Origin: Leptomonas pyrrhocoris
Lineage: Eukaryota; Euglenozoa; Kinetoplastea; Trypanosomatida; Trypanosomatidae
Reading direction: 5' to 3'
DNA length: 64,000 bases
Assembly (NCBI RefSeq): GCF_001293395.1
Contig: NW_015438364.1
Location: 1 to 64,000 of the forward strand
The notes beneath the pieces are model-generated. The model ran no database searches. It was given only the letters and a program-made list of their open reading frames with translations, and had not been told where the DNA came from. Made by a program: the position numbers and the translations under genes. Numbering within the stretch: the stretch's first letter is position 1; each line of letters opens with the position of its first letter. Below are positions 46,601-55,527 of this stretch, one piece after another.

Positions 46601-48679
46601 CTACTCCCGCAACGTCAGGTAGAGCTTCTTCAGCTGACGGGCCTCCCAGCGGACGGTGTTACGGGCGGAGGTGTCTTGCTTCGACGGATCGGGGTGCACA
46701 AAGGCGGGGATCTTCTCGCCGTAGAGGTCCGCCTGGTCGAAGAAGACCAGAATCTCCTCAAAGGAGGAGTCCTTGAGGGCGACCATGTGTTTGGCCAGGT
46801 GCATCGCCAGGGCAACGAAGCACCGCTTCGCGTAGAACCACGTGTCGGTCATGATCTTGCGGTCGTAGGGGTCGAGCGACTTGATGATGCGCGAGATGCC
46901 GAACTCGAAGTTGCCCTTCGAGCAGTAGAGGGTGCCGATAACCAGGTTCACGATGCAGAGGTGTAGCGGCTGCTTGCCGGCCTCCTCGTGCTGGAGAGGC
47001 TGCTCCGCGTGCTCGATGCGTCGCATAATCTCCTCCGCGTTCTCGTTCTGCGCCGTCATGATGTAGGACACGCACAGATTCGCCAGCACAATCGCACTGC
47101 AGTTCAAGATGTTTTCTTTGTTGCCGTCCACCACGGGCTGGTAGTAGCGAATAGCCTCCTTGAACTTCGTCTCCTGCATAAAGAAGACGTGCGCCACGTT
47201 CAGTTTCCACACCTCATTTTCCGAACAGAAGTCAGCGGACTGCCGGAAGAGCCGCTCCACCATTGGATAGTTCTCCATTTCCCAGTAGATGTTTGCCTGG
47301 GCCATCAGCACGGGGATGTACTCCTCTAACGTGATGTCGTATGTCTTCACAGCAGCCTTGGCGGCCGCCGCGTCCTGGCCCTGGTCGGCCTCCTGTATTT
47401 TACGCGTCATATTGCGCAGTTGCTGCACCATCTTCTGTGCGAGAATGTCGAACTTGCGGTAGGCCTCGGCCGGCGACGTTTGGGCCGTAATAAGGCCATC
47501 CAAGAAGTCGTAAAGGGACTGGTTGTTCTGCGAGAGGTACTCCCACGCGAGGTGCGGATTCTCGGCCAGCACATCGGCCGCCAAGTCGTAGTACTGATAC
47601 TTGCAGTAGAAGAGCAGCAGGTTCTGGAACGTCTCGGGCGGGAAGGGTGGGTTTTGCAGGAGAAAGTTGAACTTCTTGAACCCACTCGTGGGGTCCTCGT
47701 TCATGTTGATGAGGGCGGTGTTGTGCAGCGTGACAGGGTCGAGCTCCTCGTCGGAGCGGGGCGGCATGTCCGTCAGCGCCTCCTTCGCGGCGGCCAAATT
47801 CTTTGTCTCGTACTCGATCGCTGCCTTTAAGTTAAACGCCTCAATTAAGGCGGTGTCCTTCAGCAGCTGCGTGTTGCCCACCGACCGAGCCTCGCCTCCT
47901 TCGGTGTTGATGCCGATACCCAGCTCGGGGTGGTCCTCCACACCGCGATCGATAATCTCGCTGAGGTGCTTCAGTGCGGGGCCGTATTGCTCCATTCGGT
48001 AATACATGAGTGCCATGTTGTACGTCAGCGGTGCAGAGAAGCCCGTTGTGTTCTGCGCCTGCTTAAACTTATCCAACGCCTCCTCGTAGCTGCCCTCCTT
48101 GCTCAGCACGCAGGCGCGCAGCACCAGCGTGTCCGCGTCGCTCGTTGGTGCCTGCTCGAGAAACGACTTTGTTTGCGGGAGGTCCTCTTGCTCGTAAGCG
48201 ATGGCCGCCTGCAGCTTGGTAACCATAGCCTGGTTCTGTTCCGACATTATCATGGTACACAGGCGGTTGCTCTCCACATACGCACCCGCTTTGTAGAGGG
48301 ACTGCGCGTAGTAGACGCGGTACTCCTCAATGTTGGGGCAGCACTTGGTGAGTTGCTCGTACAGGTCCGCCGCCTCCGCGTAGCTGCCCATCATGTAGTA
48401 GCAGTACGCCATCAGCGAGAGCGCGGCGCGGCTGCGCGGGAACTCCTCCAGCTGCGTAGAGAGCAGCTCCACCGCTTCCTCGTACTGGTGGTCGCGGATG
48501 TAGCCGTAGACGGTGGAGGTGAAGGTGCCCTCCTGTACCTGTGTCTGAATGCGGCCCAGGGTGGTACCGCCTCCCATCGTCGTGGTGGGCCGCAGCGAGC
48601 CCGTCAGTGAGGAGCCGGTGCCTGAAAAGGCAGCCCCGGTTGTGGGCGGCCGCATGCCGGTGATGGGTCGAGTAGACAT
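46601..48679 (-). CDS. IFT70: Intraflagellar transport protein 70 (TTC30/DYF-1/fleer)
   Basis: 692 residues from the ATG at 48679 (upstream only TTG). After a Gly/Thr-rich N-terminal tail of about 45 residues, not seen in animal IFT70, the protein is a TPR superhelix along its whole length. The match to vertebrate TTC30 is strong: YGYIRDHQYEEAVELL, SRAALSLMAYCYY, LTDMPPRSDEELDPVTLHN, FPPETFQNLLLFYCKYQYYDLAADVLAEN and KLNVAHVFFMQE. IFT70 wraps around IFT52 in the IFT-B core; loss in trypanosomes and animals blocks flagellum assembly or tubulin glutamylation. It is the third clear IFT-related gene in this 24-kb stretch. Confidence 0.96.
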   Translation of the reverse strand: MSTRPITGMRPPTTGAAFSGTGSSLTGSLRPTTTMGGGTTLGRIQTQVQEGTFTSTVYGYIRDHQYEEAVELLSTQLEEFPRSRAALSLMAYCYYMMGSYAEAADLYEQLTKCCPNIEEYRVYYAQSLYKAGAYVESNRLCTMIMSEQNQAMVTKLQAAIAYEQEDLPQTKSFLEQAPTSDADTLVLRACVLSKEGSYEEALDKFKQAQNTTGFSAPLTYNMALMYYRMEQYGPALKHLSEIIDRGVEDHPELGIGINTEGGEARSVGNTQLLKDTALIEAFNLKAAIEYETKNLAAAKEALTDMPPRSDEELDPVTLHNTALINMNEDPTSGFKKFNFLLQNPPFPPETFQNLLLFYCKYQYYDLAADVLAENPHLAWEYLSQNNQSLYDFLDGLITAQTSPAEAYRKFDILAQKMVQQLRNMTRKIQEADQGQDAAAAKAAVKTYDITLEEYIPVLMAQANIYWEMENYPMVERLFRQSADFCSENEVWKLNVAHVFFMQETKFKEAIRYYQPVVDGNKENILNCSAIVLANLCVSYIMTAQNENAEEIMRRIEHAEQPLQHEEAGKQPLHLCIVNLVIGTLYCSKGNFEFGISRIIKSLDPYDRKIMTDTWFYAKRCFVALAMHLAKHMVALKDSSFEEILVFFDQADLYGEKIPAFVHPDPSKQDTSARNTVRWEARQLKKLYLTLRE

Positions 48680-49336
48680 GTCCCCGAAAAACGCTAGAGC
48701 AACGTGCGAGTAAAGATGTAGGAGAATATAGAGAGCCACGAGTTCAGCTGACTGCAAACAACAGACGAAGCGTATTTTCCACCTCCAGTGACAACGACTT
48801 CCCGTCGACAGTTAATTCGGCAGCGTGTGTGTGTGTGTGTGTGTTGTAGGTTTCCGTGATCAGCAACTCAAGACAGCATTCAAAGATAAGAACAGTTGGG
48901 CATACGGCGGAGAAGGAACGTAGCGGAGCACACACGAAGTTGAAGGGAAACGATACAGGCGCAACTCTAAACTGGCATGGAGCACTGCTGCACGGTGCAC
49001 GAAGAGGAGAAGCAATCCATGCATCCTTGGGCAGCTGTCCTTTCAAAAAGAAGAAAAAGATATAAATCAGAATGTTGGTATTTGCCAACATTTGAAATGC
49101 CGCAGGCAAACGAAAACAATAACAGAATTGAATTATCTGAGCAGCGCCACGCGTCATCGAAACGAACAGAGGAATTCAAAAAAAGGGGGGAACCAGCAGC
49201 GCAGAGTTCGCTGCGGCGAGGTCCGCACACCAAACGCACACATCACACACATTACAGCAACCTCCGTTCCACATTCGCACGTATTCATGTCGAGCCGAGA
49301 CACGAGAGCTTTCCGCAACGACATAGCCCTCTTCCC
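48680..49336. other. Intergenic region (657 bases)
   Basis: IFT70 leader, a (GT)10 tract, and the 3' UTR of the membrane-protein gene. Frames that cross it are low-complexity and not gene-like. Confidence 0.55.
48825..48844. repeat. (GT)10 microsatellite
   Basis: GT run on the plus strand (AC on the coding strand) upstream of IFT70, opposite in strand to the CA runs near SPT16. Confidence 0.95.
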
Positions 49337-51034
49337 CTACACAAGAGTCGTCGCCTGCTCATCACTGCGCTTCCGTGTCGCCATCTGCACAAATTGCAGA
49401 TGTTTGCCGTCTAGGTTGTAGAACCTCTGCCACACGACGCACATCGCCACCGCCACCCCGCACGTCTGCAGCCCCAGCAAGGCGAGCATGGTCGAGCCGT
49501 TGGCCACTACATACGACGGCATCAAGGTAGGCGGTGCGGGAGTGACAACACGAGAAGAGTTGGTTAACGGCGGCGTCGATGTTGCGACATGAGCGAACGC
49601 CGGCACCACCCGAAATGCACGCGATGCCGCAAGAAACAACAGGACCATCGCAAACGACAGCGACTGCATGGGAACGTTGCCCACCGACGTCAGCTGTTTC
49701 GTGCACGTGGTCATCGAAGAGGCGCGTCCAAACAGAATGGCATCCTCCTCCACTACATCCTCCTGTGCCAGGTCCAACATGTCACGCAGCGCGTCCAAGA
49801 CGAGGCGCTGCAAGGCCACCATTATCGCGCACCACGCCGTGCCAGCCGTAGACACCTCCACAAGGAAGTTCTTCGGTTTCGGCTCGATGACGCGAGGGCC
49901 GGCGGCTTCCGCGGTGTCGGTGTCTCGCGTCAGGTAGGCGAGAAGCAGCGAGGCGGCACCCAACATCGCCACGACAGCGAAGCCCATCGACAGGCCGCGC
50001 TTCTTGCCCAACACCGCGCACACCACCGCCCCCATTGGACTGAGCAGCGACGACGCGGCGATGACGACGCCCAGGATCGCGGCTCGTATGGCGGCGGACA
50101 GCTGTAGTCCACACCCCAGCGTGAGCACGAGATGGGCGAAGTAAAGAACAAACGAGTGTGCGTAGCAGTGCAGGGCCCGCACCGCCAAAAGTGCCTTCAT
50201 GGAGCGACGCTGACACGTTTGACGCGCAAAGGCGTGAAACTCTGCGGATGATGCGTCGGCGCTCGTGAGCGAAGAGGGAGGAGACCAGGGGTGCTCGGCA
50301 TCTTCACGCACCGAAGAAGGGGAGGAGCTCTCCGCTGCATGGGCGCGGCGCCGCACATGCTGCAGCCCACTAAAAACGCCTAAGGCGCCGACACTCATCA
50401 TCAGCACAAGCCAGTGGAAGCCGCCCAAGCGGCCGCTCCTCGGCACAGCGCCGTCGTACAGCAGTGCCGCTGCAAACACGACCGCCGCAACACTTGCCGC
50501 CGCCAGGCGAGCAACCCAGGCGATCCACTCCCCCTCCTTGGGTCGCTGCTGCGCCATCTCACGTGCCGCCTGCGCCGTGAACGCAGAACATCCCTCAGCG
50601 AGTGCGCTCAACGCAGCAAAGAGGCACGTGAAGGAAACTGCGGAGGGCAACAGCGGGAAGCGCAGCAGCCACCACGACAGCCCAAACAAAAGCGCAAAGC
50701 ATTGCTCGCAGGAGAGCCTGCGCAGCAGCACCGGCAGCACACGGCTGCTGGGGAAAGCCGTCGTCACAAGACTCAGCAGGCCAAAACGGTGAAGGGAGGT
50801 GACTACGGCGTAGGCCGTCTGTGCAATGACGAAAAGCAGCAGGCCCCACGTCGACAGGTGCGCTTGTACCTCATCATGGCGGTCCTTGGCCTTGACAGGT
50901 CGCACATTTACAATGAGAAGGCGTTCGTGGACGTAATACTCGACGAAGAAGGACATGAACACAGCTGCGAGCAGGTGGACAGCAAAGGTGTGAAAGCCGA
51001 AGAGAAGCAACCCCCTCTTTGTGCCGGCTACCAT
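49337..51034 (-). CDS. Multi-pass membrane protein, function unknown (MFS/TMEM180-like?)
   Basis: 565 residues from an ATG at 51034. About ten to twelve hydrophobic helices are visible, the first near residues 8-30 (LLLFGFHTFAVHLLAAVFMSFF), then long membrane blocks near 65-150, 190-230, 285-370 and 400-520. A charged cytosolic-type loop of about 60 residues lies near 225-285. The first helix followed by FFVEYYVHERL recalls the start of TMEM180/MFSD13A-type major-facilitator proteins, and the number of helices fits a transporter, but I see no substrate motif. The C-terminus is short and polar. Location and substrate are unknown. Confidence 0.8.
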   Translation of the reverse strand: MVAGTKRGLLLFGFHTFAVHLLAAVFMSFFVEYYVHERLLIVNVRPVKAKDRHDEVQAHLSTWGLLLFVIAQTAYAVVTSLHRFGLLSLVTTAFPSSRVLPVLLRRLSCEQCFALLFGLSWWLLRFPLLPSAVSFTCLFAALSALAEGCSAFTAQAAREMAQQRPKEGEWIAWVARLAAASVAAVVFAAALLYDGAVPRSGRLGGFHWLVLMMSVGALGVFSGLQHVRRRAHAAESSSPSSVREDAEHPWSPPSSLTSADASSAEFHAFARQTCQRRSMKALLAVRALHCYAHSFVLYFAHLVLTLGCGLQLSAAIRAAILGVVIAASSLLSPMGAVVCAVLGKKRGLSMGFAVVAMLGAASLLLAYLTRDTDTAEAAGPRVIEPKPKNFLVEVSTAGTAWCAIMVALQRLVLDALRDMLDLAQEDVVEEDAILFGRASSMTTCTKQLTSVGNVPMQSLSFAMVLLFLAASRAFRVVPAFAHVATSTPPLTNSSRVVTPAPPTLMPSYVVANGSTMLALLGLQTCGVAVAMCVVWQRFYNLDGKHLQFVQMATRKRSDEQATTLV

Positions 51035-52429
51035 GATGACGGCACTTCAAGCGGTGCGGTGCCCAAATTGCAACGCGGAAGCACGAAACTCGAAAGGAGG
51101 GAACGCGCGACGACGACAAGTTCCGAGAGAACTGATAAGCCGGTAGGCGCACTCGTGAAACGCGGGGAAGCAGTGGGGGAGAATTGTGAGGTGTGTGATG
51201 AGGAGCGATGTTCGGCTGGAGTCGCTTAGTAGCCCGCACATTCCTGTCCCGTGCTCGTGCCCCCCTCCCCACTCCGCGCCAAAGAAGCAGCGAATAAAAC
51301 TAGTAGTGACAATGGTAGTAGGATGAGCGACCACAGCTAACTGTTTTCCCTGCAGATCAAAACGTCGGTTACGCTTCAAAACTCCGTACCTCTTTTTCCG
51401 CTTTCTATTATCCTACTATTGACGACGAGCGTGGAAATGGCGAGCGAGGGTGACCGCAGATGAAGATACGGAGGAGAACAGCACAGGCACGCGAAGCCAA
51501 AGATAAAGAAAACAATGAATCGGAAAAGAAAGGTGAAATAAAAATCATTTGACTCACACAGAGAAAGAGAGAGCTCCACATCGTCGCTCGTGCCACACCG
51601 CCTCTCAGCCTATTTGGGTGAAGGCCGACAGACTACGAGTGGCAGAAGAAAAAAAGGGTCAGTGCCGGCGTTCACAATAAGCTGAAAAAGACAGTCGTTA
51701 TGCAGGACAGATTGTGGCTGTCGACCCGCCTTCACTGTCAGAGTGATTTCAGCAAGGAAAATTGCCGGTTTTTCCAACGACGTTTGTGGATATAGTGGAC
51801 GTGTTTTGTATCATATAATTCCTTCCATTTTCTTTCTTTAGTGAATATGCGCTCAGCTTTCTCGTTTCCATTCGCACTCATATTAATAGCAGCGCGGCCA
51901 AACCCACGCATACCAACAGCACAGCTCTCATTCAGCACTAATCTTGGCAACGTTCGGCCAACACGGACGAGTTTGTGAAACGAAAAAAGGCAAAGGAGGT
52001 GCGAAGCGTTGATGCTACATTATACGTACACTGCCTCATGGTCAGAAGCACAGAAGAAAAAACCGCAGTTATATGAAGAGAAAACGAGTGCGGTGCAGGT
52101 TTTGCACCACTGAGCACGGCGCTAGGTGCACAACCAGTATAGAACGCTTTTGCACATGAATTGCGTGTTGGCCGCTGCCGAGCAGGTGTGTGTCCACAAA
52201 ACTCATATTACTTTACATTGCCCTCCGTCCGAGGAAACAAAAAAAGAAATAGAAGCACAATAAAAAGCTCGTGTGCAAGAAGGTGCGGCTCTTCCCTCCG
52301 CAAATTCCTTCCGCACGGCCGAAGCACAGTGGCGTACGGAGGGGAGCATCGAAGGGAGAGTCCTTTGCCATTACCACACTGCCACCTTTCGGGCACAGAG
52401 AGAACAATAAGCGCGCCTCAGCGTGCGGT
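51035..52429. other. Longest intergenic region (1395 bases)
   Basis: Leader of the membrane-protein gene and 3' UTR of the inhibitor-2 gene, but unusually long. Pyrimidine tracts occur on the minus strand at about 51990-52010, 52040-52070 and 51410-51590. A 57-codon ATG frame at 51738-51911 follows one of them but another ATG (17 codons, at 51931) precedes it and its codons are AT-rich, so I do not call it. No RNA gene recognised. Confidence 0.45.
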
Positions 52430-52867
52430 CTAGCCTTCCTGCTCCTCATCGTCCTCGTCGTCGTCGTCGCGCTGCTCCAGAGCCTTCTTAAACATCGCCC
52501 CCTCATCCGCGTACACCGCCTTGCGCATCTTGCTAAACTCCCGCTTGTGCTGTTCCGCCATGAGCTCGCCTGTGGCCGTGCCGGGGTGCAGCATGGGTCG
52601 CCCGCTCTTCGAAAGGGGTGCCTTGGGCCGCTCTGACATGTCTGACTCAATCTGCTCTCGCATCTCCTTTACTTTGGCGTTGACGGCGGGGTCCCATTTT
52701 TGGGCAATCTCGCTCCGCTCCTCATCCTCCTCCATGTCTTCGCCGTCGACGTAGGAGTACGGCGTCTTCGGCTCGGTAATGTGTAACGTGACGGGGTGCT
52801 GCCGCTGGTACTCGGCGTTGGCAGTTAGATTCTGCTCATCCCATTCGACGTGTTTGGAGCCGGACAT
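52430..52867 (-). CDS. Protein phosphatase 1 inhibitor-2 homologue
   Basis: 145 residues from an ATG at 52867. The conserved inhibitor-2 blocks are present in order: WDEQNL (cf. KWDEMN) at 9-14, the EPKTPYSY segment near 32-39 containing the TP site phosphorylated by GSK3 in mammals, and FSKMRKAVYADEGAMFKKALEQ near 110-131, which matches the helix that blocks the PP1 active site (cf. MKRKLHYNEGLNIKLARQL). An acidic tail (DDDDEDDEE) ends the protein as in animal I-2. It is shorter than human I-2 (205), mainly in the linkers. It should regulate PP1, for example in division; trypanosomatids carry several PP1 catalytic subunits. Confidence 0.88.
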   Translation of the reverse strand: MSGSKHVEWDEQNLTANAEYQRQHPVTLHITEPKTPYSYVDGEDMEEDEERSEIAQKWDPAVNAKVKEMREQIESDMSERPKAPLSKSGRPMLHPGTATGELMAEQHKREFSKMRKAVYADEGAMFKKALEQRDDDDEDDEEQEG

Positions 52868-53473
52868 GATGGGATACAGCTTAAAGAAGAAAAAAAGGGA
52901 ATGATACTAAAATGTTGGAGCAACAACTGTTGATGACACACAACTGTGCAGTCGGGATGCGGGAATGCTCCGAACCGACCAGAGTTGCAGGCGTTAAAAG
53001 GGGAGGGTGAAAACAAGGAGCGTGGTGCCGTGAAGAAGAGGAATTTTGGGAAACGAAGAAATCGCACGAAGGTGAGAAGAAGAAAAAGAAGGCATTCGAC
53101 AGTCACTTCGACCCGCTTTAGAGCAGTTCATAGTGTTACCCCTTCACGCTTTTACAGCGATCCGAATGCCGCCCACGGCCATTAAATGACTTACGGTACT
53201 CGAAAGGAAAGCAGCACCTCAGTCCTGCTTGCAAAAACGGAGACAATTTACATTCCTTTCCTCCCTTACTAAACAAGCCTTTTCACATACAAAAAGCTTT
53301 CCAGGAGAGCAGGGAGACAGCGCAGCTTACCCCGTCGCCTACTGCACAGAAGATCGGCTTCACACACCGCATCCGCATCCGCATCCGGCCCAAATTCACG
53401 ACGACCTTTACATCGGCCAACTTAGCCACAAAATGACGCTTCGCCGTTTCCCCTTTACTTTCTCTCTCGGCGC
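52868..53473. other. Intergenic region (606 bases)
   Basis: Inhibitor-2 leader (T/C-rich minus strand near 52880-52900 and 53040-53100) and 3' UTR of the RNA-binding protein. No gene seen. Confidence 0.55.
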
Positions 53474-55069
53474 TTAGCGAAACTGCATTCGTGCAACTTG
53501 CAGCAACGCAGGAGGGAGCAGACGCTCGCACACGCTCATCGGTACTCGCGCCAACTCCACCGACTGTGGGATGTCGGCCGGCGTAGTGTACTGCAACGGG
53601 ACCGGAAAGCCACCCCACGTCTGCATCTGGGCCAACGCGCACGACGGTGCAGCGGGGAAGTCTCCACTGCTACCGGGCGTCGACACATTCTTCGGCGTCC
53701 CTCCCCCTGCCCTGACAGACGCTGCAGTGCTTCCTGGCGTGGAAGACGGCGTCCCTGCGACTGCTGCTGACCCACCAGCTGCGTCGGCCTTCTTCAAGGC
53801 CGATTTACGCTCCGCCAGACGCTTCTTGAGCCCGTCCAGCGCATGCGAAGTCTTGCTGGTGCTCTTCTGCGGCGAGTCCTTGGACGGAGGGGATGCGGCC
53901 GTCGAGGCGGTGACTCCAGACGGTGCGGTGGAGGACGAAGCGGCGGTGGCTGATGGAGTGTTGTGGCTATGTATTGCCGCCGTTACTGCCGCCTCCGGTG
54001 TGCTCGACGGCTTCAGTGTCGTCGCTTCTGTGGGAGAAACGGCCTGCATCAGCGCCTTCCTCACCTCCGCCTCGTAGTAGCGCTTCTGTTCATCGGCGAG
54101 GTGGTCCCAGTAGGCAGACATGGTGCTGAGGAAGGTCTTGTGTTTTTCCACGGAGGGGAAAGACGACGGAGGGTTCCAGGTGTGCGGCCACAAAAAGCGT
54201 GGCACCGCAGCTGCGACCAAGACGGTTTCCCTCTTCTCCCGATCCGCAGCGGCCGCTGCCTGCGCCGCCTCCGCCGCGACGTCCTCCAGGCTTGGCTGTG
54301 GGTGCGGGTCCAGGGAGAAGCTGAGGCGCGTGCGCTGACCCCCTCCGCCGTCTGCCGCCGTCACCTCCAGTTCACATCGACGACTGACCAGATACTTTGT
54401 GGCGTCCTCCACCGAAGCGAACTGCGCAAACACAAGGGATTTCTTCTCGTCAACGGCGATGTACGGCACACAACCCTCCGGCACCGTCCGGCGGAGCGCC
54501 TTCTCTACTGCGCTGACCGAGACACCAGGTGGGAGACGCGTGATGCACACCTCATAGCTTGGCGTTGCCAGCAGGCTCTCCGTGAAGTGACAGCCGCAGC
54601 GGTAGCAGTCGTCCCGCTGCTGGGAGTTGATATTGCTGCAGACTCCACAGGCCCAATCCCCCGCCGGTTTCTCTGGTGTGTCCAGCACCGCTACCCCGTC
54701 GCGATTACGAGGGATGCATGGCGGCGGCCTGGGGATGTCACCCAGCACGGAAGGGAGGAAAGCACTCGGCTCAAAAGAGACCGTTCCATCACAGTCTCCC
54801 AAAACGCCCTCCACACGAAACTTGCGCTGGGCGTGGTGGCGATGACCGTCGTTCTTCAGAATGGGCGACCGGCTGCGAGAGCGGCGCCGTCCACGCCGCC
54901 GATGAATGCTGGAGCGGGAAGAGGAGGAGCTGGAGTAGGACGAGTAGGACGACGATCGCGAGGAGGAGTCGTACGAATAAGATGAGGTGACGCTGTCGGA
55001 GCGGTCACTGTCGCTGCCGTCAGAAGGGGGCGACGGCTCGCGTGCGCGCGGTGCCGCGGTGCCACTCAT
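53474..55069 (-). CDS. RS-domain RNA-binding protein with RanBP2-type zinc finger and RRM
   Basis: 531 residues from the ATG at 55069, 10 bases after a CCATAG acceptor; the upstream frame has only a TTG. An Arg/Ser-rich N-terminus (about 15-70) is followed by a RanBP2 zinc finger near 140-162 (DWACGVCSNINSQQRDDCYRC: W-x-C-x2-C ... C-x2-C), which in relatives binds GGU-containing single-stranded RNA. An RRM comes next (about 175-255; EVCITRLPPG and SLVFAQFASVEDA match RNP2 and RNP1). The C-terminal half has a short conserved helical part and Ala/Ser/Thr-rich sequence. The order resembles RBM5/RBM10 splicing regulators. In an organism with almost no cis-splicing it may act in trans-splicing or mRNA fate. 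Confidence 0.85.
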   Translation of the reverse strand: MSGTAAPRAREPSPPSDGSDSDRSDSVTSSYSYDSSSRSSSYSSYSSSSSSRSSIHRRRGRRRSRSRSPILKNDGHRHHAQRKFRVEGVLGDCDGTVSFEPSAFLPSVLGDIPRPPPCIPRNRDGVAVLDTPEKPAGDWACGVCSNINSQQRDDCYRCGCHFTESLLATPSYEVCITRLPPGVSVSAVEKALRRTVPEGCVPYIAVDEKKSLVFAQFASVEDATKYLVSRRCELEVTAADGGGGQRTRLSFSLDPHPQPSLEDVAAEAAQAAAAADREKRETVLVAAAVPRFLWPHTWNPPSSFPSVEKHKTFLSTMSAYWDHLADEQKRYYEAEVRKALMQAVSPTEATTLKPSSTPEAAVTAAIHSHNTPSATAASSSTAPSGVTASTAASPPSKDSPQKSTSKTSHALDGLKKRLAERKSALKKADAAGGSAAVAGTPSSTPGSTAASVRAGGGTPKNVSTPGSSGDFPAAPSCALAQMQTWGGFPVPLQYTTPADIPQSVELARVPMSVCERLLPPALLQVARMQFR

Positions 55070-55201
55070 TGCGTGTCTATGGAGCGGTCGAAAATGAATA
55101 AATAAAAGTGGCGGCAACAGCCTTTAACAGAAAAACACAGGAGTTACTCGCGAAGTTCCTGATCTACACGAGTTCAAACGAAAACCGCCGCTGATGTGCA
55201 A

Positions 55202-55360
55202 CTACAACCAAGAAGGGAAATACACAGACGAAGAGCGAGAAAACTTGTTGTTTTTATACTGCTGAGCCGTTGGCAAGCGAACCGCCAGTCCCGACTCATT
55301 CAAACATCGCAGCGCAGGTGGTGGGCAACGCGGAACATCACTTGTTTGCTTTTTGCACAT
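55202..55360 (-). CDS. Weak candidate small protein or long upstream frame (52 aa)
   Basis: 52 codons from an ATG at 55360, the first ATG after an 11-base T run and CTTCAG acceptor (acceptor at 55438, leader of 77 bases). Codons look protein-like and Cys/Pro/Arg-rich. The RS-protein gene has its own nearer acceptor (near 55080), so this site needs an explanation, but it may instead be an alternative leader with an upstream frame. Only 90 bases would remain as 3' UTR for the preceding gene. Confidence 0.3.
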   Translation of the reverse strand: MCKKQTSDVPRCPPPALRCLNESGLAVRLPTAQQYKNNKFSRSSSVYFPSWL

Positions 55361-55527
55361 CGCTTCGCCTACAAAACCTATCTCCACCGCCGCCGTTGCC
55401 TGCCTCCTTGCGGCAGGTGCGCCTCCACGTTTGAACCCTGAAGCTCATTAAAAAAAAAAAGGGGAGAAGGTTGAGAAATGACGTAGACAGTGGGCGCGTC
55501 CTTCTCCCTTCCCTTCGTGCTTCTCTG

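Noticed and set aside
51738-51911. 57-codon basic minus-strand frame in the longest gap
   Set aside because: A different ATG (17 codons) comes first after the acceptor, and codon use is AT-rich unlike the known genes. Kept only as a remark.
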